From Siphonodentalium dalli (taxonomy: Eukaryota; Mollusca; Scaphopoda; Gadilida; Siphonodentaliidae), in contig CP136068.1 in the NCBI GenBank assembly GCA_032622095.1, positions 113,287,546 to 113,351,545 on the forward strand: a stretch of DNA of 64,000 bases. Direction: 5' to 3'. Numbering within the stretch: position 1 is the stretch's first letter; each line of letters opens with the position of its first letter. The translations under genes were made by a program, and so were the position numbers. The notes under the pieces were generated by a model. The model was given only the letters and a program-made list of their open reading frames with translations, did no database searches and was not told the origin of the DNA. Shown here piece after piece: positions 1 through 10,130 of this stretch.

Positions 1-640
1 TATTCTTGCGTTGCTGACTTCTCCAAAAGTATACCCTTTCGAGAAATCCGATTGTCATGAAATGTTGTATATAGCAACCTCTTTACAAAAAGTTCAACTT
101 TCATTGATGTTTTTCTCTTGACAATTTCTCCAAAATTAGATAAAGTCAACCTTATCCGACGTTCTTCTGCCCAAAGACCACTAGCTGACTGAGCCTTAGT
201 ATTACTCTCAATTGATGACATATACATTGTTTTTGTTTTATCTCAATCTTCACAACACTGATACAGCAACCTCATTAATTCGTCCAAGACCTCTATTGCC
301 TCAGGCATATACTCCAACCGCGCTTTCTTTGTATTACTGTCTTTGGCAGCTGCAATTTTCTTTTTCTCTGGTTGTCTTTCACATTGCGATGGATCTGGCT
401 CTTTAAACTGCATGCTTGATGCTTCTTTCGCTTTCAGATTCTCTGTCTAAATAGTAACCAGCATCTGTCCCAAAAGATTTTTTTCCCCAACGTGATTGGG
501 CGCCATTTAACGCCTACGTTCTCCCTCAAGCCAGCGCTATGGAATCTGATATGTCAAGAACCCCGATTGAACATCTTTCCCCATGAAACTTAGTTCTAAT
601 CATCATCCATTTTCAGCAAGGTTGGTGGTGCTATTCTGGA
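1..640 (-). pseudogene. YqaJ-like nuclease region of a decayed Mutator-type transposon (continues past left edge)
   Basis: Read on the minus strand from about 400 to 1, one mostly open frame contains a lysine-rich linker (KKKIAAAKDSN, then KKARLEYMPEA). It then gives the pattern LWAEERRIRLTLSNFGEI, followed by KRLLYTTF near base 60. This W-x2-ER(R)-x-RLT-x-SNFG block is the signature I associate with the N-terminus of YqaJ/lambda-exonuclease-like recombinase domains. In animal genomes that domain often follows a Mutator-like transposase domain in one polyprotein, and here it lies directly downstream of such a domain. At least one in-frame stop (around 215) and poor coding continuity between 400 and 640 mark it as a relic. 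The rest of the nuclease, including its catalytic residues, would lie left of the window. Domain identity is by motif only. Confidence 0.6.
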
Positions 641-649
641 TGCGGGCTG

Positions 650-2253
650 CATATTTTGAGGCTAAATTGTCAAGAGGTTTATGGAGGTCGTTCATTTGGT
701 TTTAATTTTGATGGGCGCCATGACCTTCAGATGCTACCCCATCAGCTGACACAACATCTATCTTATTCCAGAAATCAACTTGAGCATCAGCAAGAGTCTG
801 ACATGGATCGTCTGATGAAACATCCTTTATATTCCTGTACTAGTATCATTGGTAGTAGTAGGTCTATCAGATTTCGATTTTTTAGTGCAACTCACATCAG
901 AATAGTTGGAAAGATCCACAGACACATGATTAACAGTATTCCTTATATCTTTCCCTAATGACTGGACACTAATGTTGCTCTCATACCTTTCCGACCATTA
1001 TCATAACTGTTTTTCTCGCACTAGCAAACATTTCTAGTTTGACACGTAAATATTTGCAGGCATTATTGGCACATTCCAACACATCCCATTAAACTTACTC
1101 TCTTATTCTTGCAAAAGCACTGTTATCACCATCACCAATAATTCTGAAATACCTCACACCATGCATTTTCTCGGCACACAACAATCCCTCAACAATTACA
1201 TCAGATCCATTGTTTGGCTGGACTTTGTCTTAAAGGCACGTGCGGCCTTAATTGTCGAAAATATTCATATTTGTTCCAAACCGTAAACAGAAAAACAGTA
1301 AAACGGATACAGTTCCGTTCATATATACCATGACCATCGCGTAAACGGCATGTTATCATAAAGACCTACTATATTTTACCTAAGCAAGAGCACAATGAAG
1401 ACAACACAATGCTACTGGCTAATCGCACACAAATGGCATAAACGCTCTTTATTAGTTCCATATCAGGTATTCACCAACAAGGAACGCTCTTTATGTTTAC
1501 CATCATAATATAAACAAACACCAGAAAAGTAACTTTTTACGCTTTTGTTTACATAACAATGGTCAAACATATGACCATAACATACTGTTTATGCGATATT
1601 TCTTATTTGTATGCGGACAAAGTATATCTACATTTTGATGTTATTTCTGTTTGTGGCGGTTTTTGACGGGTGGAGATATTTTCACAGGATACCCACCGCC
1701 AAGGCCAACCGTGTCTTTAAAACAAGTATGATCAGCTGTTTTTTTGCAGCTGCACACAGAGCAATGTTTATTTCTCGTAACAACATACACAATTGTAGTA
1801 TTGCTGCCCCACCGATTCATTGTACGAATGCTTGTGAGACCGTTTGGACCAGCCACCATCACACCTGACTACTAGCTGGTAATCCTTTATGGAAATCTCC
1901 CCGCTCTTTTGCTAAATTTCTCTCGTCAGTGCCATTTTGGAGGATGTCTTCAAGGAGAACCTCATGCCATTGTTGAAGAACATTTTCAATACGACCAAAA
2001 GCCTTACTGGACAATCCAGCTCAATCGCACGACCACCAGTAGACACGGTTCCCCACACACCTATGATATTCACATCATAAAATGTTTTTTGCCAAAGAAT
2101 CAGGGCCAGGAATTTCAACTTTTTTGGAAGTCGTGAAGAGAAACACATCTCCACAACCACCACACTCGCGAGACCATGTTTCTGACATTCTTCAATAATG
2201 TTGACAAAATTATTATTGTTTTGTGCAAAACACTCCTTATGATGATTCAACAA
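650..2253 (-). pseudogene. Mutator-like transposase domain, degenerate and split by a MITE
   Basis: Minus-strand pieces in the family order: 2253-1912 gives an N-terminal part with EMCFSSRLPKKLKF and GVWGTVSTGG; about 1860-1800 gives DGGWSKRSHKHSYNESVG; about 1790-1721 gives VTRNKHCSVC then HTCFK; about 1229-1090 gives SDVIVEGLLCAEKMHGVRYF then IIGDGDNSAFARIRE; about 1085-950 gives ECANNACKYLR; about 960-880 gives GKDIRNTVNHVS. These are the characteristic blocks of metazoan Mutator-like (MULE) transposase domains, the GDGD block carrying an acidic catalytic residue. Frame changes occur near 1800 and between 1090 and 960, with several stops, so the gene is dead. The MITE at 1230-1720 sits between the CFK and SDVIVEG blocks. 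Identification is by remembered family motifs. Confidence 0.75.
1230..1720 (+). mobile_element. TTAA-flanked (piggyBac-type) MITE, family 1, copy 1
   Basis: A 491-bp segment bounded by TTAA at 1230-1233 and 1717-1720. Ends are imperfect inverted repeats: left TTAAAGGCACGTGCGGCCTT, right (reverse complement) TTAAAGACACGGTTGGCCTT. Nearly identical copies lie at 24028-24529 (+) and 34811-35301 (-), with a diverged one at 36001-36200. It carries no transposase and is presumably mobilised in trans by a piggyBac-family transposase, which uses TTAA targets. Here it interrupts the Mutator-like pseudogene. The short ORFs inside are not considered genes. Confidence 0.85.
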
Positions 2254-2642
2254 AAGGGTGACATGCTCAAGACAATCGAAATAAATAATGATATATCCAG
2301 AAGGTTTCCAATGGGGGTTTTCAATTTTATTTTTAACTTTCAGCTTTGATCCGAGTCATTGGATATCATTTCATATTTTTTGTTGGATGAAAACCTTGAT
2401 ATTCTGATTAAAAAACATATGAACATTTTACTTCTTCAACCATTTAAGGCGACGAGGCTTATTTAAATTTTTACTCACTTGTTCTTGCTACCCATGATAT
2501 ATATTTAAGGATTAATGAAACAAACAACAACATCGAATATGCAAATACATATATGCAAATAATCTTAATGAGATAAATCAATCAGCAGTCTTAGACAGAT
2601 ACTCCCATCTGGCGACAATCCCTTAAATTGGTGTCTGTTTAG
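2254..2642. other. AT-rich stretch, nothing recognised
   Basis: No reading frame, repeat or RNA was recognised. It precedes the Mutator pseudogene on the minus strand and may contain its 5' part in unrecognisable form. Confidence 0.4.
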
Positions 2643-3387
2643 TTAATGTATTGTGTTTGTCTCTGGCATAATGGATAAATGTTCAATACCCAGCGTTGAA
2701 AGCCCAGTGCAAGTATGAACACCGTCCGTCAAAAGACTGTACTTGACTTTTGTAGCCCGATTTCCAGTGACAATTGCTGTGTACATTAAATCGGCATTGA
2801 ATTGCGGCAAATGAGTTAAGTTCAATGTATGTAAATCTGAGTTTAATTTGTAAAAGATGATAACCAAATCACTATCAATGTCAGAATTAAGATGCTGTGT
2901 CATAGTTGCATTCCAAGCATCAGCCGAAATATATGGACATTCCAAAAACACAACTTTACGAAGATGGTTACATTCTTTAACTTTCTCTCTCTCTCTGAGT
3001 TTAATTTGTTTGATTATACTCTTCTCTATTTTCTTATCACTATTTTGTGGCAGGAATAAATGATTGACTGGACTTGTAATAATTGAATGGTTACAAGTGC
3101 CTAACCAAATACTAAAGTAGGAATGCAATATGGTGGACACTTCAATTCCTGGTTCCAGTCCTTCAAAAATTATTCTCAACCTTGGATCCAGTTTCAAACA
3201 CAAACTTTATTTTAACAATGTCAAGTTCTTGCACCTCATTTTCCAGATATCGACCATTACTGTCTGGCACAACAAACACTTTATATTTAATACTAAATTT
3301 GAATCTATGAGCCGCATAAGTCAGCTTTGAAACAGATTCGTTGAAAATGCGGCAGATGTATGTTAGAATATAATCAGCGGGATGCAT
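2643..3387 (-). pseudogene. Unrecognised minus-strand coding-like frames (possible gene relic)
   Basis: Two overlapping minus-strand frames follow each other: 3387-3163 (74 codons, starting MHPADYILTY) and 3203-2643 (186 codons, ending at a stop). Both have ordinary amino-acid composition. The downstream one contains KECNHLRKVVFLECPYIS and SDLHTLNLTHLPQFNADL, whose leucine spacing is reminiscent of leucine-rich repeats such as those in F-box proteins; I cannot assign a family. The change of frame near 3190 suggests one broken gene rather than two, or an unrecognised exon boundary. The segment 3040-2990 contains an RE-repeat from a short GA-rich run. Confidence 0.3.
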
Positions 3388-4366
3388 ACATACAACAACA
3401 AATATAACTAATTATCAATCACTGGCAATATTTGGTATCCACGACGAATTACATCAGGTAAATTTAAATTATTCTATTCTTCCAACATAAATCAATGGAA
3501 ATTTTGATTTTGTAAACATTCACTGATTCTGACAGTTGAAGCACATGGAAAAGATTTGTATGCCAAGCATATATTTTATTGGCTTGAGATAGGTATCTCC
3601 AGAAGTCCATGCCTTTGATTGGTCAAGAAGAAATACCATTTGTCATTTTAACTCACATTGTTTTTTATTTTAGACACATTTGTTCAACATACTTATTGAA
3701 TTCATATATATACACTGACAATTATCTTAAATAGTTGTATTGTTTATGTTTTAAACACCCTTAATTCCAATTATAATGGAAACCCAAAAGTATACAGTGT
3801 CATTGAAAGGTGCACCCGTCTGGATTGTGTCACACCTGCCATCCCGTACATTTGTACTGAAAATGTTACATCCCAACCAATGCATACATACTATTACATG
3901 TAATAGAACCCTAATATCTTACTGAAATTGAGCTCTCAAAGGACATTTCATTTATAAAATTATAAAAATAAACTCATGAAATATGCGCACCTGCTCCGTT
4001 TTGAAGATATACCTTTTTGCCGTCAATTCAAAACACAGGAGAACATTGCGCCGTGGTCGTCTATTCTCTTTACTCGATCGGCAACATCAAACAGGTATCA
4101 GCTTCGACTATGCCATCTTCGTGTCAACAAGTTACATGACAATATAGACCATGAGATCGGACGAGTGATCGAGTTTATCAACACGATTTAAAGAAAGTTT
4201 TACGGCAAGTTTACATTTTGCAGAAGTAGCTTGTTTCTTTTAGATCCCACTAGCATTGATTTATTCAACCATATCAGATTCAGTAGTTTTGAGTTATAAC
4301 ATGCCCGCAAGGACTTATCCATTTTGTTTTTAAATTCGCTATAGCATGCTTAAGCATACTAAAAAA
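3388..4366. other. No recognised gene
   Basis: AT-rich DNA. A 71-codon ATG frame at 3976-4191 (+) has no recognisable family and is short enough to be chance. A poly-A run lies at about 4361. Confidence 0.4.
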
Positions 4367-4586
4367 AAAATTAACAATTTTTTAATTTCACCCATACAGA
4401 GCCCCAAGCAAACATGAGCAGACGACACTCTTCTTTATGCTTCTATATGTGTGTGGGGCTCCCTGCAGGGTAATGGATGTTTTTTTTATTTTATGTCCTA
4501 AACATTGTAAGAAACATTTATTTAAATAAAATGATAAAAAATTGTTAGGCCAATGCATTCTCTTATATATGCGAGGCGACCTATGG
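4367..4586 (-). mobile_element. Truncated copy of the CCGCCATATC MITE
   Basis: Reverse-oriented relative of the interiors at 6551-7005 and 8792-9230. It shares the block around CATCCATTACCCTGCAGGG, the GAGCAGACGACACTCTTCT block and the AAACATTTATTTAA region. It ends in half of the shared palindrome (4550-4586, CCAATGCATTCTCTTATA onwards), and neither outer terminus is present. Confidence 0.75.
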
Positions 4587-4880
4587 TAAATGCTGCCGCG
4601 TTGTGAAAACACAATTTTTTCCCATAGAATGTGTAAGTTAGTGTTTCACTTTTTTTAGGACGGTTTCCCAAGCCTTTACTTTTGAGTTATCTCCGGCGGG
4701 CTTTCATGACATCTCTTCTCATTTTGAAGTGATCGCCGACATGTATGCTTTAAGTGAACCCTGTCTCCCTCAGTTGCCTATCAATCCCCCGATGAATTCC
4801 TGTTAGACTGTCAGGTTCGTAGTCTGTTCCGTCTTTTTTCTCTTTGCTGTCATTAAAAATCAACCAACAAATATGTCTAA

Positions 4881-5258
4881 TTATTCAGGTGGTATAAAAC
4901 GTGTGCTTCTATCTTCATTCTGACTGTGGAGATAGTCGGCGAATTTCCTTGGATTTATTTTACTTTGAACATAATCGCGCAAGCTTCGTGGCCCATTAGC
5001 CATATTGAAGTGACTTGCATGTGCACAAGTAGCAGCGGTCGTAAAATCACATTGTGTATAATTTGTGTTGGTCTCACTTAAGCCTCTTATGGACAAATAT
5101 TCCCTCAGCGATCGAATAGTTCCATTTACTGTCATTGTTACAGTTCTGATGGGGATAGGTGCTTCATATTGAGTAACTGGACATAACTCAGAATTAGCAC
5201 TGTCAACATCCTCTTTAGATGAGTTTTCAACATCTTCAAAATCAACACTTGACACCAT
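4881..5258 (-). CDS. Hypothetical 125-residue protein
   Basis: An uninterrupted ATG-to-TAA frame with balanced composition and an acidic N-terminus (DFEDVENSSKEDVDS). Two internally similar stretches occur: GTIRSLREYLSIRG in the middle and GPRSLRDYVQSKI near the C-terminus (S-L-R-[ED]-Y-[LV]), suggesting a short repeated motif. No signal peptide or membrane segment is visible. I do not recognise the family. The ATG follows a short AT-rich leader (TTTATGGTGTC); no TATA or polyadenylation signal could be tied to it. It may be a real small gene, a terminal exon, or a transposon-derived frame. Confidence 0.35.
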   Translation of the reverse strand: MVSSVDFEDVENSSKEDVDSANSELCPVTQYEAPIPIRTVTMTVNGTIRSLREYLSIRGLSETNTNYTQCDFTTAATCAHASHFNMANGPRSLRDYVQSKINPRKFADYLHSQNEDRSTRFIPPE

Positions 5259-6550
5259 AAATTATCCAAACCTATCCATTGTAGAGTAGAATAGGAGAGA
5301 AAATTTCGGAGGCCGGTATAACTAGTGTTGCTGTTGCATTCCGGCAGACCACACAGATTTTTGTTTGGGGGAGGGGTTATTTTCTCCTTCGTTTTATTTT
5401 ATAAATCATCGTGGGTATGCACCTTTCATATTATTTGATATCCCAATTAAGTTTATTAAAATGTTATTCATATATTCATTCGTTTTCTGATTACAAGTGC
5501 ACTTTTTTGTGCATTTTCTACGAACAGTCGTGCACATCTAAAACCGGACTTTAGTTTGTTGCTATCGACGTAAACAAAAAACCGGTACGGGCATTTATTT
5601 TTTGTTTGCGGATATCGGAACAGTCTAGCGCGTGCTACACACCATCAAAATAGTTCCGATTCCGTATACCACGAGGGGTACACAGAACAATGTATTCAAC
5701 GGTACGGATTCAGTTTAATACAATGTTTACAATTAAACGGGTATGGAATAAAAACCTCTGCTCCATTCTGCATGCTGTGCGCGTGTTGGCATGATGTTGC
5801 CGTTCGTATCTTGCCACTATACGTATCATTTGTTTTAAAAATGACGAGTTGCCTGCCAAAAAATATAACGCACACTTGTCAGTTTGTGAATGTTCACTAA
5901 TCGATTTTCGTTATGGCTGGCTTAATTGCGTCCTGTGTGTTCGTACACCACTTCCGTGTGTCGTACATGGTTGTTGTCCATATTTTATAGTCAACGGAAG
6001 CAACGGCGATAATAAAGGATGAAATTAAGTTCAAATGGATGACCGATGCATTGTCGATTTTCAAGAAGCGAAATCTCTTATACATAATTATCTAGCATCT
6101 TAATTGCATTCCATAGAATTTTTAACGGAAGCTATGCGCCAGTAATTTTCAAGTTCTTAACATAGTGCGTCTGTACCCATTGATCGCTCGCACACCGTCG
6201 CCTTTATAGTACGCTGCACAAACGATCGACCAAAGGAATTTAAACGAATAAAAGACTCATGCATATTATATTGTGATGTATAATATGTATCATAATCTTG
6301 TTTAAAGCTCTGATGGGCAAAAGTATGAGAGCAGTACAGAAATCAGTTGTGGGCACGATACAGCCAAGAGACCAACCTCATCGCCGTCGACTCGGCTCTT
6401 ATCCACGCTCATGGGCTTTGTGGCCTCTCTATTGGGTCATCTTTTCAAAAATTATATTTACTTCAAACTTTACAAAGAATGAGTACAAGTGACATAAGGA
6501 TTGTATATTTATACAACATACTAAGTGTGATATCGCAATATGCTTGTAAT
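5259..6550. other. No recognised feature
   Basis: Mixed-composition DNA with short frames only, none of which has family similarity I can see. Confidence 0.4.
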
Positions 6551-6597
6551 ATGTGACCCGCCATATCAAATCCTGTTGTAAGTTTTTTTACCCTGTG

Positions 6598-6664
6598 CCA
6601 ATGCATTCTCTTATATATGCGAGTCGACCATAGGTCGCCTCGCATATATAAGAGAATGCATTGG
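6598..6664. repeat. 67-bp near-perfect palindrome (unit P), left arm
   Basis: Starts CCAATGCATTCTCTTATATA and ends with its reverse complement; the centre is CGACCATAGGTCG flanked by one mismatch (T/C). Same sequence and length at 6885-6951, 8846-8912, 37612-37678 (one change in the outer bases) and 37780-37846; shortened at 9133-9175 and 4550-4586. It can fold into a stem of about 32 bp. Confidence 0.9.
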
Positions 6665-6884
6665 CCTAACGATGTTTTATCATTTTCATTAAATAAATGT
6701 TTCTTACAATTTTTAGGACATAAAATAAAAAACATCCATTACCCTGCATGGAGCCCCACACATATATAGAAGCATATAGAAGAGTGTCGTCTGCTCATGT
6801 TTGTCTGGGGCTCTGTATGGGTGAAATTATAAAATTGTTAAAGAATACAAGAAAACATTATTAAAATTGTAAAATATTGTTAGG

Positions 6885-6951
6885 CCAATGCATTCTCTTA
6901 TATATGCGATGCGACCTATGGTCGACTCGCATATATAAGAGAATGCATTGG
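6885..6951. repeat. 67-bp palindrome (unit P), right arm
   Basis: Mirror-image placement of the same palindrome in the right arm of the MITE at 6551-7005. The centre reads GCGACCTATGGTCGACTCGC, the reverse of the left copy. Confidence 0.9.
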
Positions 6952-7005
6952 CACAGGGTAAACAAAATCCCGCCTTACGACTGGATTTGATATGGCGGGT
7001 CACAT

Positions 7006-7894
7006 ATGTCTAGTCCAATTCCTCCCAAATAACTCGCATTTTACTGAATAATTCCAGTGTTTAATATGGCACGAGGGATGGATTAGTTTGGCATAAACAT
7101 TCCGCAGGCTCGCACATGTATATAAAAAGCTGTATCCTCCGTTAGTCTGAACATAAGGTGGTGTTAATTTAAAACATACAGATATTCTGTTATATGGGGA
7201 TGTGAGCTAGTGAGAAGGACATGTTCATTTAATAGCTTGGAAGGTGTCCATCCATTATTTACTTTCTAAATTCATCATGTCCAATAACCAAATATCCAAA
7301 ATCTTGGAAGATTCCAGATGAATCTTATCAGTTTGTTCTGATAAATTACATCTTCATCTTTGTTTTACAGCTCAACCATGAGAACCATGAACATCATGCG
7401 TAGTCAAAATGGCATAGCATCAGTGAAGATGAAAGTAGTCTCTTTGTTGCTGCGTCCAGGAAAGTAGATTGCCTACATTTGAGCCAGGTTAATGACTTTG
7501 CCAGCACCATTGCTGTCATTTCCTTCCCTGTGAGGTGCTGAGTATTGGGTTGGGTTCATTGTCTTTTAGTTCAGTGAGTTCTGCCTCGGTAGCATCTAGA
7601 TAATATTTAAGTTGACATACCACTCAGCCCGTGTCATATCATGATGTGTCAACCACTCCATCTATTCTCTATCCGCTGTGGAATCGACTTTTGTAATTAC
7701 ATATTCTATTGTTACAGTATTTACGTAGGCGAGTACGGCCAAGTCTATTGGCCGGAATTTGAAAATCTAAATCGACAATCCCATCTACGCGTATGCAGCC
7801 CAGTCGAAGGCGGTGTCTGAACTGACTGGATGTAAATTATGTGAAGATTTATTGGAAACATGTCCGCTTTCTACCTTTTGTGAAATAATCAAAT
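7006..7894. other. Upstream region of the PAN/EGF gene; no promoter assignable
   Basis: Non-repetitive DNA before exon 1. No convincing TATA/initiator pair or upstream exon could be fixed by eye. Any 5'UTR of the PAN/EGF gene would lie here or further left. Confidence 0.4.
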
Positions 7895-8257
7895 ATGTCG
7901 ACTGCTTCTTTTAAACGCCGCGTTTTTAGACAGTTACAGTATTCGGTGTTCATCAACAACGTCAAAATTATTTTTACCCGCTTGCTATGTGGGGCAGTTC
8001 TTGGATACGTTTTCTTCCAAAATGTAGGAATCTACAGTGACGCTCTCGGAGAAACGGAATACGGACTCAGAGAAATGGGAATTATCATGCAGCAAAATGT
8101 TGCAAACATTCGTCGATGCGACAAACTATGCATTCGCCAGTCAGCGTGTCGTTCGACGGCTTATCATGTTGCCGTAAGAGAATGTGTTCTCCTGGGGAAT
8201 CGAACTGGCAACATATCTGCAATTGGACGGAAGTGGCAGCTTAATCGCGTCTCAGAG
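7895..8257 (+). CDS. Exon 1 of a PAN/Apple-EGF gene: signal or anchor plus Cys-rich domain
   Basis: ATG at 7895 opens 121 codons ending exactly at a GT donor (GAG|GTAATC), leaving phase 0. Residues about 24-42 (IIFTRLLCGAVLGYVFF) are a hydrophobic signal peptide or type II anchor after a basic N-terminus. Residues 75-97 have C-x3-C-x5-C-x11-C (RRCDKLCIRQSAC then RECVLLGNR), the core spacing of PAN/Apple domains, which mediate protein or carbohydrate binding outside the cell. Two N-glycosylation sequons follow (NRT, NIS). Unspliced, the frame stops at 8299 after 13 more residues. Phase 0 matches the exon at 41484, and the fold would be completed there. The start is the first ATG; an earlier non-coding exon is possible. 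PAN identity rests on cysteine spacing. Confidence 0.65.
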
Positions 8258-8300
8258 GTAATCATTGCCATTATCAATCCTTGTCATCTTGTCCGCTAAA

Positions 8301-8390
8301 TGGCTATTATGTTGCTGGGTTCTTTCGAATTGGCTTTTGTGTTGATGGGTCTTATCGAACTGGCTATGGTGTTGGTGGGTTCTACTGAAT
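8301..8390 (+). repeat. 30-bp minisatellite, three exact-length units
   Basis: Three head-to-tail 30-bp units at the start of intron 1, each near TGGCTATGGTGTTGGTGGGT plus TCTACTGAAT. The period is a multiple of three, which makes a spurious 76-codon frame. Diverged units of the same consensus recur in reverse orientation at 52971-53450 and in decayed form near 52150-52340, inside intron 2 of the same gene. Confidence 0.8.
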
Positions 8391-8791
8391 TGAAATTATG
8401 GTGGTCCGACAGAGAGAAATGCTTAGCAACGAAGGTTACAAATCATACAAATGTATACAAAGACATAATCTTACAGATAGTGTATTCATATGTGCATGTG
8501 ACGTGCATATTCAAAAGGCGCGTAATATGAAGACAAAATGTGTGCATGGGGTCTGCAGATAAATTCCAGGAAGAGGTGCGTGGATGTTTCGATGTCGGAA
8601 AAAATGTGTGATGCAATTTTTTTCCAATCAAATATTGGTCAAGGATTAATTAGGAAACATTAAGATATTTCAATAATATATCACTTAGTTTTGAACTGTG
8701 CTTACCTGTTGCATCATTTCTGAGTATGATATGCCCATATTATTGACCAGAGAAAAATGTATGTATCACCAGGTTGGGCACTCAGAATTAT
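8391..8791. other. Intron 1 sequence, nothing recognised
   Basis: Intronic DNA between the minisatellite and the next MITE copy; no gene-like frame. Confidence 0.4.
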
Positions 8792-9230
8792 ATTTGACCC
8801 GCCATATCAAATCCAGTCGTAAGTCGGGATTTTGTTTACCCTGTGCCAATGCATTCTCTTATATATGCGAGTCGACCATAGGTCGCCTCGCATATATAAG
8901 AGAATGCATTGGCCTAACAATTTTTTATTATTTTTTTAAAATAAATGTTTCTTACAATTTTTAGGACATAAAATAAAAAACATCCATTACCCTGCAGGGA
9001 GCCCGACCCATATATAGAAGCATATAGAAGAGTGTCGTCTGCTCATGTTTGTCTGGGGCTCTGCATGGGTGAAATTATAAAATTGTTAAAGAATACAAGA
9101 ACAAATTATTAAAATTGTAAAAAATTGTTAGGCCAATGCATTCTCTTATATATGCGAGTCGACCATAGGCATTGGCACAGGGTAAACAAAATCCCGACTT
9201 ACGACTGGATTTTATATGGCGGGTCACATA
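8792..9230 (+). mobile_element. MITE with TTGACCCGCCATATC termini, copy 2
   Basis: Second full-length copy of the 6551-7005 family, same orientation and very similar core. The left-arm palindrome is intact (8846-8912). The right-arm palindrome is shortened to 9133-9175, losing 24 bp of its distal half. Ends TTTGACCCGCCATATCAAAT and ATATGGCGGGTCACATA. Confidence 0.85.
8846..8912. repeat. 67-bp palindrome (unit P)
   Basis: Identical in length and sequence to 6598-6664. Confidence 0.9.
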
Positions 9231-9359
9231 TTATACCGGTAAATGTAGCCCAGCTGTGTAGCCATTTATTTGGTAAGCTACATCAAGCAACCGTTTATAT
9301 CATTTCATTTAAAACGCCTAGGTATTAAATTGATAATTATTTTTAAAAGGTAGGGTATA

Positions 9360-10130
9360 CTGTTTTTTTTTTGTCCGTCCGTTCGTCGGGGGCGTCAGGA
9401 CACCCGTCCGCCCGATGTATGTTCATGTCACAATGTAATATGAACAGTGGTACTCGGATCTCAATACAAAATATCCGGACGTTCACTACTATGTGAGGAC
9501 ATTCAATGGAGTGTTCAACCGTTTTGCTCGGGTTTTCCGTTCAAGAGTTATTCATCTTTGTTTATCTGGAAATGTTTCTTTTTCTTTGTCCGAGCAGTTA
9601 TCTTCACCACCGGTTGCCGGATCGCAATGGAATTGGGTATGGATGTTCAATACTATGAGGACATTCAATGGAATGTTCAATTCGTTGGAGTCAGATTTTC
9701 CGTTCTAGAATTATCGTTATTGTGTTTTGATTATCTTTTAACCAATTGGGTACATGTATTACTAATTGTAAGCTAATTTTTCGGTAGAGAACATCACTGC
9801 CACCAATTCCGGCATGGCCAAGAATCAATTTCGTAAATACTATAGATTTACCTTCCCGAAAAAGTTGGTTTGAACTTGTTCTACCGAGGTTATGGGTATC
9901 TCGAAAACTAAGGCCCTTTCTGGATTTGGCCGCTCCACTACTAATCAACTTTTCTTTCAAATGATCAAATTTAATTCCTTTCTTTAAAGCCCTTTGTAAT
10001 CAGCATATCCACTGATTAAACATTGACTTGTTGCATTTCTATAGGGATCTGCTGCATTTCTTGGGACTTGCTTCATTTATACAACCGTCAAACAAATTGT
10101 TGACAGACGGACGACGGACACTAACCCATA
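9360..10130. repeat. Diverged interspersed repeat with an internal duplication of about 162 bp
   Basis: Starts after a poly-T run with GTCCGTCCGTTCGTC-type sequence and ends with GACAGACGGACGACGGACAC near 10100, a loosely inverted GTCCGTC/GACGGAC pairing. Inside, the block ATGTGAGGACATTCAATGGA (9491) recurs as ATGAGGACATTCAATGGAAT (9653), with TTTTCCGTT(C) following each, so two diverged tandem copies are present. Frames inside are short; no known family assigned. Confidence 0.45.

Larger units (their letters stand above)
6551..7005 (+). mobile_element. MITE with ATGTGACCCGCCATATC termini and double palindromes, copy 1
   Basis: A 455-bp element. Left end ATGTGACCCGCCATATCAAA; right end is its reverse complement (GATATGGCGGGTCACAT). 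The arms are about 114 bp, and each contains a complete 67-bp palindrome (6598-6664 and 6885-6951) in mirror orientation. The core has no coding capacity. A second full copy is at 8792-9230 and a truncated one at 4367-4586. The target-site duplication is unclear, so the superfamily is unassigned. Confidence 0.85.

Noticed and set aside
8258-8530. Read-through of exon 1 and the following 76-codon frame
   Set aside because: The first stops at 8299 beyond a usable donor; the second is the 30-bp minisatellite.
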